In this document: positions 15,936 to 23,384 of the stretch, piece by piece
Numbering within the stretch: position 1 is the stretch's first letter
Layout of the letters: each line of letters begins with the position of its first letter
Source: CAYVMN01 sp043808585
Lineage (GTDB): Bacteria > Desulfobacterota > DSM-4660 > Desulfatiglandales > Desulfatiglandaceae
Length of the DNA: 23,384 bases
NCBI GenBank assembly: GCA_043808585.1
Contig: JAZDES010000204.1
Coordinates: forward strand, 1 to 23,384
Direction of reading: 5' to 3'
The notes under the pieces: generated by a model
Database searches by the model: none
What the model saw: only the letters and a program-made list of their open reading frames with translations
What the model was told of the DNA's origin: nothing
Program-made: the position numbers and the translations under genes

Positions 15936-15941
15936 TCTCCT
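15936..15941 (-). promoter_or_regulatory. Ribosome binding site that sets the DUF362 start
   Basis: AGGAGA at 15941-15936 (minus strand) is seven bases before ATG 15928 and downstream of ATG 15946. The shorter protein, with RR at residues 8-9, is therefore favoured; this also fits a normal Tat n-region. Confidence 0.7.
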
Positions 15942-16042
15942 TTCATAGCTTCGAGCTATCAGATTTCTTAGATGTTACTCTGGCATCTCGTCTGTCTTAC
16001 AAAAAATAGCCCACCTCTTGAACATTTCACTCTCTCCTTCCC

Positions 16043-16378
16043 TTAACGCCTGAAAGCCTGCAAATCACCCCCTTTCTTTGCATATGGCCACCTACCAACG
16101 CGAATCCCGCACAAACACTGGCCGAATTTTGACGAGCGTCGATGAATGTGGCGATGAAGGTTGCTTTGTTGCTTCGCTTCAATTTGACCTTCGGCATAGA
16201 GGCTGGCGCCGAACTTTCGGTTTAGAATTTTCCTTGGAAGTATCGGGAAGCGGGACTTTACAGCATGGTCGAAGTCCGACAGAATGAAAGAAAAAATACC
16301 GGCAAGAATTTTATCCCGCTTCTCGGGATAACGCGTCTTACACCCGATGGTGTATCCGCCAGGCGGTTCATCCGCCAC
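16043..16378 (-). other. Doubtful 111-residue ORF, probably repeat-derived sequence
   Basis: An open frame from GTG 16378 to a stop at 16043, with no clear ribosome site and no recognised domain. Its first part is made of palindromes. TTATCCCG/CGGGATAA (16311-16318 and 16324-16331) encodes RYPEKRDKI. TACACC/GGTGTA (16339-16344 and 16349-16354) is a tetraloop hairpin. CCGCCAGGCGG lies at 16356-16366. A protein whose codons are hairpins is more likely an interspersed DNA repeat than a gene. It occupies most of the gap between the DUF362 gene and the P1-peptidase gene. Nothing else was recognised in 15947-16526. Confidence 0.35.
16311..16366. repeat. Cluster of three adjacent palindromes
   Basis: An 8-bp stem with a 5-base loop (16311-16331), a 6-bp stem with a 4-base loop (16339-16354), and the palindrome CCGCCAGGCGG (16356-16366) follow one another with little spacing. 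A further TCCGCC occurs at 16371. No T-tract follows on either strand. This could be a REP-like repeat or a structured RNA element; its role is unknown. Confidence 0.5.
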
Positions 16379-16526
16379 AGTTAGATAAGTCTTTGAAAAA
16401 TACCCAATTTTTTATATAAGCTATATTAATCATTTTTGAAAATCCCTGTCAATACATTTGTTAGAAAAACGGGGTCATCCTCGACTTGCTATTATCGGAC
16501 CGGCTTTAATTGGTGACCGGATCCCA

Positions 16527-17510
16527 CTACTTCTTCAGGTCCCCATAGCATTTGAGCCCAAAGAGCGGTGTGGCCAATTTGACGGCCCTGATCACCGCGC
16601 GCTCCGTGACCCTTGCAGCAAGCATCCCGGCCACACTTACGCCCGATGCCACTTCACCTGTCGCAATCGCAAAAATCGTGTCCCCATCAACCATGGAGTG
16701 GGCAGGCCTAATAGCCCTAGCATACCCGTTGTGGGCCATGGAAGCGACCTTGTTGACCTGTGATTTGGTCAGGTTGGCGTTGGTCACCACGACACCAATG
16801 GTGGTGTTTGTCGAAAAGGAGATCTCCCTCTGAAGATACTCTCTCACCATTATTTCTTCGGTGCTTAATAGGGTATTCAGGTCCCCAGCCAAGACCCCTG
16901 CCAGGGCCTTACCAGTATCCGGATCAATCACATCACCCAGGCAGTTGACTGCAACTATAGCCCCGACCTTTAGGTCTCCGGTCTGAAGGCAATAGGCGCC
17001 CAGACCGCTTTTCATGGCCCTTTCCATTCCAAGGATTTTCCCAATACTTGCCCCAGCACCAGCACCTACATTGCCCTCCGGACACTCCTTGTCACTGGCG
17101 TTCCGGCAGGCTTGATAACCCATCTCTTTATCGGGCCTAACCGATGGATCGCCAATTGCCAGGTCAAATAGGACGGCGCCGCAGACAATTGGGACCTTTG
17201 CCACCCCTGTGTCAAACCCTGCATCGTTCTCCTCAAGATACTGCATCACACCGGAGCAGGCCTCCAGACCAAAACAGCTCCCGCCGGTCAGTACCACGGC
17301 ATGAATCTTTTCCACCAGATTGACCGGGTCTAAGAGATCCGTTTCTCTGGTTCCAGGTGCCCCACCCCGCACATCAACGCCAGCCGTTACACCTTGTTCT
17401 GCGATCAAAACGCTACATCCGGTGCCGGCGTTTAGATCATGTGCGTGACCGAGCTTGATCCCCCCAATATCCGTTATATTAACTTCTCGCATATTCATTT
17501 TCTCTACCAT
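16527..17510 (-). CDS. P1 (S58/DmpA) family peptidase
   Basis: 327 residues. Family motifs are clear: IGGIKLGHA and GAPGTRETDLLDP near the start, VLTGGSCFGLEACSGVMQYLEE (about 73-94), GAGASIGK, and SFSTNTTIGVVVTNANLTK. In this self-cleaving N-terminal nucleophile family the cut normally creates a new N-terminal Ser or Thr. Here the likely site is N235/T236, giving alpha and beta chains. Activity: aminopeptidase on small peptides, amides or beta-amino acids, in the cytoplasm; the exact substrate is unknown. Start: ATG 17510 with AAGGA eight bases upstream; ATGs at codons 5 and 7 are alternatives. It stands alone on the minus strand, more than 590 bases upstream of the DUF362 gene. The window gives no metabolic context for it. 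Confidence 0.88.
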   Translation of the reverse strand: MVEKMNMREVNITDIGGIKLGHAHDLNAGTGCSVLIAEQGVTAGVDVRGGAPGTRETDLLDPVNLVEKIHAVVLTGGSCFGLEACSGVMQYLEENDAGFDTGVAKVPIVCGAVLFDLAIGDPSVRPDKEMGYQACRNASDKECPEGNVGAGAGASIGKILGMERAMKSGLGAYCLQTGDLKVGAIVAVNCLGDVIDPDTGKALAGVLAGDLNTLLSTEEIMVREYLQREISFSTNTTIGVVVTNANLTKSQVNKVASMAHNGYARAIRPAHSMVDGDTIFAIATGEVASGVSVAGMLAARVTERAVIRAVKLATPLFGLKCYGDLKK

Positions 17511-17819
17511 CCGGATTTTCCTTTTCTTGAATCATTCTAGCCCCTTTCCGAGCGCTAAACTGTTACCTTTTCTGAAAGCTTACATCTTACCGCGATTCGT
17601 TTCAACGATGTAATAGCTTGTTATCACGCCATCCCCTCATCAATTCCTGCTTTATAGGAGATGTCAGCCTAAACTCAAAGGTCATTGGGTCTAATCCTTG
17701 ACCATGTGTAAAAAAATCCGACAAGTAGAGAGCATTTATTCTATGGGTATTTCATTCAGTTAGTCCTTAAAATTACAATTATTTCATAAGAATACATCAA
17801 TTTTCCGGACGCCTTTGCC
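17511..17819. other. Divergent intergenic region upstream of a sigma54-type promoter
   Basis: No gene is seen. A weak inverted repeat, GGTCA (17680-17684) and TGACC (17699-17703), lies about 150 bases upstream of the predicted sigma54 start, where enhancer-binding activators usually bind. This is suggestive only. No convincing sigma70 promoter for the P1-peptidase gene was found. Confidence 0.3.
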
Positions 17820-17836
17820 CTGGCATGACCTTTGCG
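17820..17836 (+). promoter_or_regulatory. Sigma54 (RpoN) promoter
   Basis: CTGGCATGACCTTTGCG at 17820-17836 fits the -24/-12 consensus (TGGCAYR-N4-TTGCW) in all but the last base. GG (17822-17823) and GC (17834-17835) are separated by exactly ten bases, as required. The predicted start is near 17847, about 46 bases before the next gene. Transcription would need an enhancer-binding activator, which is not encoded in the window. Confidence 0.8.
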
Positions 17837-17892
17837 TATCACTTCTTGAGAAGGATCAAACTAACAGAGGTTAAGCTAAGGGAAACGGCTCG

Positions 17893-18528
17893 ATGGAGAA
17901 TTTCAAGGTCTTACTGGCTTATGATGAGCCCCATATGCTAAAGGCAATGTCCTCAGGCTTCAAGGCCAAGGGCTGCGAGGTTATCAGGGCACCAAATGAA
18001 GATATATTTATCGACCTATTGAATAAGGATCACTTTGATGTTGTAATCGCCTCCATTGTCAGGAATCCGGTTAAGAGAAACGAGGCCATCAAAGAGACCA
18101 AAGAACGAAACCCGGATACCATCATCATTCTCCTGGGAAACATAGAGGATACCGAGAGCAACTATGACACGCTTTCCTATGGGGTTGAGGATTATATCTT
18201 TTCCCCCTGTGGGATGCCGGAATTATGGAGAAGAGTAATCTATTGTCTTGAAAAGGTTGAACTGAAAAAAAAGGATCTTCATTCCAGTGAGCTTATCCGT
18301 AAATTTAAAGAGCAGATCTCAAACATCTCAGAAAGCATGTCCACAGTCATCAAGGACGAATTGGTATGGCTTGCAGAGGAGATGAGACTGTTGAAAGGCG
18401 GGAAGTATGGTGGAGTTGACGAAAGAGCAAGAGAACATATGAACATACTACTAGAAACAGTCAGTTGGCTGATTAGGCAAACGGACATCCTCTCAAAAGG
18501 TATTATCCCTGAAAAAACAGCCGAGTAA
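17893..18528 (+). CDS. Degenerate receiver / histidine-kinase dimerisation-like protein
   Basis: 211 residues. Residues 1-120 follow a CheY-like receiver fold, but key residues are gone. The phosphoacceptor position, normally Asp after hydrophobic beta3, is S54 in DVVIASIVRNP. The N-terminal acidic pair is Y10-D11. The beta5 lysine is S104 in DYIFSPCG. Residues about 135-202 are helical and align by eye with a HisKA (DHp) hairpin. MSTVIKDELVWLAEEMRLL sits where SHEIRTPL normally lies, so the phospho-His is T151. GKYGGVDERAREHMNILLETV then matches the helix-2 part. There is no ATPase domain. It probably works by protein-protein binding rather than phosphotransfer (inference). It is driven by a sigma54-type promoter. 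ATG 17893 with TAAGGGA upstream is the start. Confidence 0.75.
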   Translation: MENFKVLLAYDEPHMLKAMSSGFKAKGCEVIRAPNEDIFIDLLNKDHFDVVIASIVRNPVKRNEAIKETKERNPDTIIILLGNIEDTESNYDTLSYGVEDYIFSPCGMPELWRRVIYCLEKVELKKKDLHSSELIRKFKEQISNISESMSTVIKDELVWLAEEMRLLKGGKYGGVDERAREHMNILLETVSWLIRQTDILSKGIIPEKTAE

Positions 18529-18676
18529 GACCTAAACCCTTCACAACCAAATTTAAGTCTGCCACAAATCCAAACCCCCAATGTGATAAAAAGACCCTTG
18601 TAATCAAATCCAAAATGGTTACTTTAGCGCTTTAGACCCGGCCCGAAAAATTATGATTTAGCGGAGATCCCGAACT

Positions 18677-20524
18677 ATGTCGAGCGTACTGAGAAACCAC
18701 AACTTGAGAAATATTGCCATCATCGCCCACGTTGACCACGGCAAGACTACCCTCGTGGACGCCATGTTCCGCCAGAGCGGCCTTTTCAGGGCCAACCAGG
18801 AGATCGACGAAAGACTGATGGACACCATGGATCTGGAAAGGGAGCGCGGTATCACCATAGCGGCGAAGAACTGTTCAGTGAAATGGAAGGGTGTCAAGAT
18901 CAACATCATTGACACCCCCGGCCACGCGGATTTCGGCGGAGAAGTCGAGCGGGCCCTGTCCATGGCAGACGGAGCGGTGCTACTGGTCGACGCCTCTGAA
19001 GGCCCCCTGCCCCAAACCCGATTCGTTCTTAAAAAGGCCCTTGAGGCCAACCTCAAAATCATTGTGGTGATAAACAAGATTGACCGCCAGGACGCCCGCC
19101 CAGAAGTGGTCCTCGACGAAATATACGATCTTATGATAGATCTGGGTGCTACGGACGAGCAGATTGACTTCCCCCTTCTTTACGCGGTTGGCCGGGACGG
19201 TATCGCCATGAAGAAATTGGATGAGGGGAGAAGGAATCTCCACGTTCTTATGGACACCATCCTCGAAGAGATTCCAGGCCCCTCCCATGATTCAGGCGCG
19301 ACTTTCCAGATGCTCGTATCGGACCTCGGCTACTCGGATTACCTGGGTCGGCTGGCCGTTGGAAAAGTCTTCAACGGAACGGCTCGGGCAAGAGACAGCC
19401 TGGTGTGTATCGGAGAAGACGGAAAACGCGTCCCCCTTAAGGTGTCGAATCTGCAGGTGTACGAGGGCATTAAAATAGAGGAGGTAGACGAGGTTCAGCC
19501 TGGCGATATCGCCGTGCTTGCGGGCATTGAAGATGTCAAGATCGGCGATACCATCTGCAACTGGCAAACCCTCAAGGCACTCCCCTGGATCAGGGTGGAT
19601 GAACCCACGGTATTCATGAAATTCACCGTCAACGACTCGCCGTTCGCGGGAAAAGAGGGAAAGTACGTGCAGTGGAGCAAGGTGCGGACGCGCCTGCGAA
19701 AGGAGACCCTTCTGAATGTGGCCATCCAGGTAGAAGAGACCGGTGAGCTTGACAGTATGATGGTCAAAGGCAGAGGAGAATTCCAGCTGGCCATCCTCAT
19801 CGAGACCATGCGGCGAGAAGGATATGAATTCTGTGTGGGGCGACCTGAGGCCATTTACAGCTACGAAAACGGCACAAGGCTCGAACCCATTGAGCGATTG
19901 CTTGTGGACTGCGAAGAACGCTTTCTCGGCTTGGTGACGGAAAAACTCTCGCTTCGCAAAGGAAAGTTGATCAACATGATCAATAACGGCAAGGGGCGGG
20001 TGCGAATCGAATTTTCAGTGCCCAGTCGTACCCTGATCGGATACCGGGACGTCTTCCTCACCGACACCAGGGGTACCGGTATCATGCATTCTTTGTTCGA
20101 TAGCTACGGGGAGTTCCGGGGGGAGTGTCCCACCCGCTTTACCGGCTCCATCGTGGCCGACCGCATGGGAAACGCCGTACCTTACTCTTTATGGAATCTG
20201 GAACCACGGGGCCGCCTCTTTGTGGTGCCAGGTGATCCGGTCTACGAGGGGATGATCGTGGGCGAACATAACCGGGGTCAGGATATCAACGTGAACCCTT
20301 GTAAGGAAAAGAAGCTTACTAACATGCGGGCAGCCGGAAAAGACGACAACGTAATCCTTTCTCCAATCAAATCCATGGCCCTGGAGCAGGCCATCAGCTT
20401 TATTCGCGATGACGAGATGGTAGAGGTCACGCCAAGGTCCGTGCGCATGCGAAAGGCCACTCTCTCCGCTAAGAAACGGCACATACTGCAGGCACCCCGG
20501 ATGAACAAGAAAAAAGCAGCGTAG
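18677..20524 (+). CDS. typA: TypA/BipA ribosome-associated GTPase
   Basis: 615 residues, the normal TypA length. The translational GTPase motifs are all present: G1 AHVDHGKTT, G2 RGITI, G3 DTPGHADFGGEVER, G4 NKID. The C-terminal TypA signature is visible: GRGEFQLAILIETMRREG, GIMHSLFDSYGEF, and the basic region KEKKLTNMRAAGKDD to SLRKGKL-type segments. Role: a ribosome-binding GTPase needed for ribosome assembly and stress or low-temperature growth; cytoplasmic. ATG 18677 has GGAG about ten bases upstream. It is a conserved housekeeping gene with no functional link to its neighbours in the window. The 148-base gap upstream of it holds no clear terminator. Confidence 0.97.
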   Translation: MSSVLRNHNLRNIAIIAHVDHGKTTLVDAMFRQSGLFRANQEIDERLMDTMDLERERGITIAAKNCSVKWKGVKINIIDTPGHADFGGEVERALSMADGAVLLVDASEGPLPQTRFVLKKALEANLKIIVVINKIDRQDARPEVVLDEIYDLMIDLGATDEQIDFPLLYAVGRDGIAMKKLDEGRRNLHVLMDTILEEIPGPSHDSGATFQMLVSDLGYSDYLGRLAVGKVFNGTARARDSLVCIGEDGKRVPLKVSNLQVYEGIKIEEVDEVQPGDIAVLAGIEDVKIGDTICNWQTLKALPWIRVDEPTVFMKFTVNDSPFAGKEGKYVQWSKVRTRLRKETLLNVAIQVEETGELDSMMVKGRGEFQLAILIETMRREGYEFCVGRPEAIYSYENGTRLEPIERLLVDCEERFLGLVTEKLSLRKGKLINMINNGKGRVRIEFSVPSRTLIGYRDVFLTDTRGTGIMHSLFDSYGEFRGECPTRFTGSIVADRMGNAVPYSLWNLEPRGRLFVVPGDPVYEGMIVGEHNRGQDINVNPCKEKKLTNMRAAGKDDNVILSPIKSMALEQAISFIRDDEMVEVTPRSVRMRKATLSAKKRHILQAPRMNKKKAA

Positions 20525-20820
20525 GCGTTCAGGACCTTCTCAAGGACCGCCGCTTAGTATCCATGCCCCCCCGTGTCCATGCAACCCTTCCAGTTAAGGC
20601 TTGCATAATCCAGTCAGCTAAAATAAGAATATAGGACCAGTTCCCTTTCCACAATAGGGAGCAAAGGTTTTCAAACACGTAATCAAACCCTAACGTTGCA
20701 GAAACATAAACAGGGCTCAGTGTCATTCCCGCCATAACCTTCAGGGACAGGTATTTTGAGGTTGTTGCAACTGTTTTTTCTGCGATGTTAGGATAAACCC
20801 AAAAAGGAGGAGTTAGAGAT
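20525..20820. other. Intergenic region between typA and the SDR gene
   Basis: No gene or strong hairpin was recognised. A weak promoter-like pair, TTGCAA (20765-20770) and TAGGAT (20789-20794) with an 18-base spacer, lies before the SDR gene. An open frame on the minus strand is an antisense shadow of the SDR N-terminus and is not called. Confidence 0.3.
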
Positions 20821-21591
20821 ATGGATTTAGGATTAAGAGACAAGGTTGCCATTGTGACTGGAGCGAGCAGGGGAATCGGCCGGTCGATTGCCATGGGACT
20901 TGCCGATGAGGGTTGCAATCTGGCCATCTGTTCGCGCGGCGAAGAGGCTTTGCAGGAGGCGGCTCAGGCTATGCGGGATAAAGGAGCCGAGGTGGTGGCT
21001 GTAGCTGCCGATGTGACCCAGGAGGACGGGACCAAACAAATTATAGACCAGGCCATAGCCTCTTTTCAGCATGTCGATGTTCTGGTCAACAACGTCGGTG
21101 GAAGCAACTGGAAACCCTTTGTTGAACAAAGCGATCAGGACTGGCAGAATATAATAGACCTCAACCTGTTTGCTGCCATACGGATGTGTCGTAGGGTAGT
21201 GCCCATCATGGAACAACAAGGTAGCGGCTCCATCATTATGATTTCATCCATATGGGGCCGTGAATTAGGGGGACCAAGCAGCTATAATGCAACAAAGGCG
21301 GCAGAGATTGGATTGGCCAAGAACCTGGCTAAAGAGTTGGCGCCAAAGGGTATTCGGGTGAACACGGTGGCTCCTGGTTCGATCCTGTTTCCAGGTGGCG
21401 GTTGGGACCAACGACAGAAGGCCGACCCAAAGGGCATGGCAAGTTTTGTGAAACAGAATATGCCTATAGGGCGATTTGGTAGACCCGAAGAAATAGCCAA
21501 TGTGGTGGTTTTTCTAGCTTCCGAGCGGGCCAGTTTGGTCACAGGCGCCTGTATCAATGTTGATGGGTGTCAATCCCATAGTCTAATCTAG
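20821..21591 (+). CDS. Short-chain dehydrogenase/reductase (SDR, FabG-like)
   Basis: 256 residues, classical SDR length. TGASRGIG (13-20) binds NAD(P). NNVGG (90-94) replaces the usual NNAG. The catalytic Ser is in ISSIWG (142-143), with Y155 and K159 in SYNATK. The C-terminus, LVTGACINVDG, is the standard family ending, so the gene is complete. Role: NAD(P)-dependent oxidation or reduction of a hydroxyl/keto substrate, possibly a 3-oxoacyl chain; specificity is not readable. A perfect ribosome site, AAGGAGG, precedes ATG. Its 3' end overlaps the 3' end of the convergent M42 peptidase gene by 38 bases. The overlap appears to come from truncation of the peptidase, not of this gene. Confidence 0.93.
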   Translation: MDLGLRDKVAIVTGASRGIGRSIAMGLADEGCNLAICSRGEEALQEAAQAMRDKGAEVVAVAADVTQEDGTKQIIDQAIASFQHVDVLVNNVGGSNWKPFVEQSDQDWQNIIDLNLFAAIRMCRRVVPIMEQQGSGSIIMISSIWGRELGGPSSYNATKAAEIGLAKNLAKELAPKGIRVNTVAPGSILFPGGGWDQRQKADPKGMASFVKQNMPIGRFGRPEEIANVVVFLASERASLVTGACINVDGCQSHSLI

Positions 21592-22393
21592 ATTGCTCGC
21601 AGCTGATCTTGACTGGCATTGGCGCCACGCCAGTGGAAAAACCGGCCTGGGAGATAGTCGCATCGACCCCGATACACATATCCGGCTTCATATGTTCTCC
21701 TGCCTGCCGGGCTCCCCTTAATCCGACCTCCTCTTGTACAGTGGCGGTGAAGATGAGCGTAACCGGCGGAACTACACCTTGCCCTTTTAATCTTTTCATG
21801 GTTTCAACAAGTACCAGGCACCCGACCTTGTCATCCAAGGATCGGCCGGTCACCAGCCCGGTTGATTCATCTCCCAGCCATTTTAGCTCTCGGTCGAAGG
21901 TTACCGGTTGTCCTGGCGCGATTCCCATTGCCTCTGCGTCGTCGCAAGAAGACACCCCCACATCGATGAAAAGGGCATCAATGGGGGGCACCTCCATGCC
22001 GAGAGAGGGGGTATGATAAGCTGCGATGTGCCCGGGTTTGGTCCCCACAACACCGACCTTTTCGCCTTTTGGGGTCTTGATGACCACCCTTTGGGCATAG
22101 GTGAGATTGGGCGGGACCAGGCCGACAGAATCGAAGCGGACGTAGCCGTTTTCTTCGATGTGGCTGGTGATCATCCCGACGGAATCGCTGTGGGCTGGAA
22201 TTAGGACACGAAAGCCTTCTGATTTGCCCTTTATGAATGCATAAAGATTACCGAAATAATCAACCGCCACTTTATCTGCAAAGGGTTTCATCTCACGATA
22301 CAGCATCTTGACCATATCCTGCTCAAAACCGGATGTAGACGGGATATCCGTCAGTGCCTTGAGCTTCTCGAAAAGGTATTGCAGATTACTCAC
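21554..22393 (-). pseudogene. M42 family aminopeptidase, apparently C-terminally truncated
   Basis: 279 residues against about 340-360 for the family. It starts at GTG 22393, with AGGAG ten bases upstream. Metal and catalytic residues seen in order: His in IPAHSDSVG, Asp in GRSLDDKVG, Glu-Glu in TVQEEVGLRGA, Asp in GVDATIS. After VAPMPVKIS the family resemblance ends. The final 15 or so residues (CEQSRLDYGIDTHQH) derive from the antisense of the SDR 3' end. The last family block, with GGTDA and the C-terminal metal-binding His in a HSP-type motif, is absent. Intact members form large tetrahedral cytoplasmic aminopeptidase complexes. Without the final His the protein is probably inactive. The remaining frame is open, so this would be a recent truncation or a missed assembly break. 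Confidence 0.8.
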
Positions 22394-22714
22394 GAGGGCT
22401 CTACTCCTAATTTATTTCAGGCTCTTCTCCCAATTAGTTGGGAGAAAGTGGTCCAGGATTCGAGGGTTCAAGGATTCAAGTGTTTGTTTTCTAAGGAACG
22501 GACACAGAAGCTCACCTGATCTGAGAAGTCAAACCGAATTTTTCATCCTTCGGGAAGCTTGCAGTTATTCTATAAATTTCTAAACATAGCTGATAGGACT
22601 TCTGCCAAACCTTTAATTCTTTGTAATTTTTAAGCATTTCACTCGAATCCTAGAATCCTAGAATCCTTGAATCCTTATCATCGACCAACTCTTTTGGAGA
22701 TGATCCTTATTTTA
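22394..22714. other. Intergenic region with hairpin and inverted octamer repeats
   Basis: TTCTCCCAA (22425-22433) and TTGGGAGAA (22438-22446) form a perfect 9-bp stem with a 4-base loop. AGGATTCA-type octamers run three times at 22455-22478. The reverse-complement unit GAATCCTW runs four times at 22645-22676. The two arrays face each other across about 165 bases and could pair. No gene is seen between them. The region lies between two minus-strand genes. Confidence 0.6.
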
Positions 22715-23384
22715 TTATAATGTTAAGTAATCTTCCCGTTTCACCAGACCGCGAACTCCTTTTCCAGCAAGGAAATCTTTCACATTTTCCAAGGCCTTTC
22801 TGGTCGCATTCGGCATGGAGTCTGGTACGTGGTCTGCGATGTGGGGCGAGCCGATGAAATTGGGCAACTCAAAAAAAGGATACTCCAGTTTGAACTCGCC
22901 ATGACTTGTGGGTTCAGACCACCAGGTGTCGATTCCGGCGCGAAAATCGGGGTTTGATCTAAGGTGCTCGTAGAGCGATTTTTGATTAATGACATCGCCC
23001 CGGCCCACATTAATCAAGATAGCATCAGGCTTCATCCATTCCAGCTCTCTTTTGCCAATCAAATTTCGGGTTTCCCGGTTCAGCGGCGTTGTCACGACAA
23101 CCACATCGGAAGTCTGTAGAACTCTTTTCATGTCCGTGACCTTTCCGATAAAATCCACGTGAGCATCTGTTTTTCCGCTGCGATTGATACCGTACACCTT
23201 CATCCCCACAACCCGCATGGTTTTCGCAATCTCCATACCGTTTCCACCAAGGCCGATAATGCCGCAAATTCCACCGTTGAGCTTTCGAAGAAAACCGGAT
23301 TGTTCGAATTTGCCTTTGCAAAGCAATTTGTACCTGGGGAGAAGCTCTTTAGCCAGGGCAAGGGCCAGTGCCAGCACATGCTCG
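22715..23384 (-). CDS. D-isomer-specific 2-hydroxyacid dehydrogenase, 5' end outside the window
   Basis: At least 222 C-terminal residues are present. The frame is open to the window edge, reading EHVLALALALAKELLP, so the N-terminal part of the substrate domain is missing and the internal GTG at 23377 is not the true start. The NAD-binding domain has IGLGGNGMEIA (GxGxxG). The substrate-binding Arg is in INVGRGDVIN, the catalytic Glu most likely in DTWWSEP, and the catalytic His in GSPHIADHVP. The TWWSEP segment differs from the common DVF-x-x-EP form. Role: NAD(P)H-dependent interconversion of a 2-oxoacid and D-2-hydroxyacid in the cytoplasm. The substrate is unknown. Confidence 0.9.
   Translation of the reverse strand, partial: EHVLALALALAKELLPRYKLLCKGKFEQSGFLRKLNGGICGIIGLGGNGMEIAKTMRVVGMKVYGINRSGKTDAHVDFIGKVTDMKRVLQTSDVVVVTTPLNRETRNLIGKRELEWMKPDAILINVGRGDVINQKSLYEHLRSNPDFRAGIDTWWSEPTSHGEFKLEYPFFELPNFIGSPHIADHVPDSMPNATRKALENVKDFLAGKGVRGLVKREDYLTL

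Noticed and set aside
20529..20927. 132-residue minus strand open frame
   Set aside because: Its N-terminal part is the usual antisense of an SDR nucleotide-binding motif; the rest lies in an intergenic region with no start signal.
22645..22676. Tandem octamers considered as a CRISPR array
   Set aside because: Units are 8 bases and directly adjacent, with no spacers, and no cas genes are present.

Overview
The window reads as bacterial chromosome from a strict anaerobe. It carries two tungsten-type aldehyde:ferredoxin oxidoreductase (AOR) homologues, an iron-sulfur old-yellow-enzyme reductase, Tat-exported ferredoxin and DUF362 proteins, and a sigma54-type promoter. A sulfate-reducer-like or syntrophic Desulfobacterota ('Deltaproteobacteria') is the most likely source; this is inferred from gene content and style, not from a marker gene. 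No rRNA, tRNA, CRISPR array or complete transposase gene was recognised.

Region 1 (49-8268, + strand) holds an AOR homologue, then a 2,4-dienoyl-CoA-reductase-like flavoenzyme. A carbohydrate-type (CUT1) ABC importer follows: binding protein and two permeases, but no ATPase gene. A FadR-subfamily GntR regulator closes the run. A palindrome matching the FadR-family operator pattern TGGT-N3-ACCA lies just after a candidate promoter of the flavoenzyme, so the regulator probably controls this catabolic and transport block. A strong hairpin terminator lies between the binding-protein gene and the permeases.

Region 2 (8269-10934) begins with a 295-bp element with inverted repeats, resembling a MITE, between two convergent operons. 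Two thiolase-like genes follow on the minus strand. Both have lost canonical thiolase catalytic residues, one of them almost completely.

Region 3 (10935-17510, mostly minus) has a four-gene run transcribed as DUF362 protein (Tat signal), four-cluster ferredoxin (Tat signal), AOR homologue (no signal), and small secreted FN3-like protein. This suggests an AOR complex exported to the periplasm and is the best candidate here for an undescribed system. At its distal end a short remnant ORF overlaps antisense, suggesting an old rearrangement. Upstream is a P1-family peptidase gene.

Region 4 (17511-21591, + strand) has a sigma54-type promoter driving a small protein that looks like a receiver domain fused to a histidine-kinase dimerisation-like domain, each without its phosphorylatable residue. 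TypA/BipA GTPase and a short-chain dehydrogenase follow.

Region 5 (21554-23384, minus) has an M42 peptidase gene that appears truncated at its 3' end where it runs into the dehydrogenase gene, an intergenic region with inverted octamer repeats, and the 3' part of a D-2-hydroxyacid dehydrogenase gene cut by the window edge.
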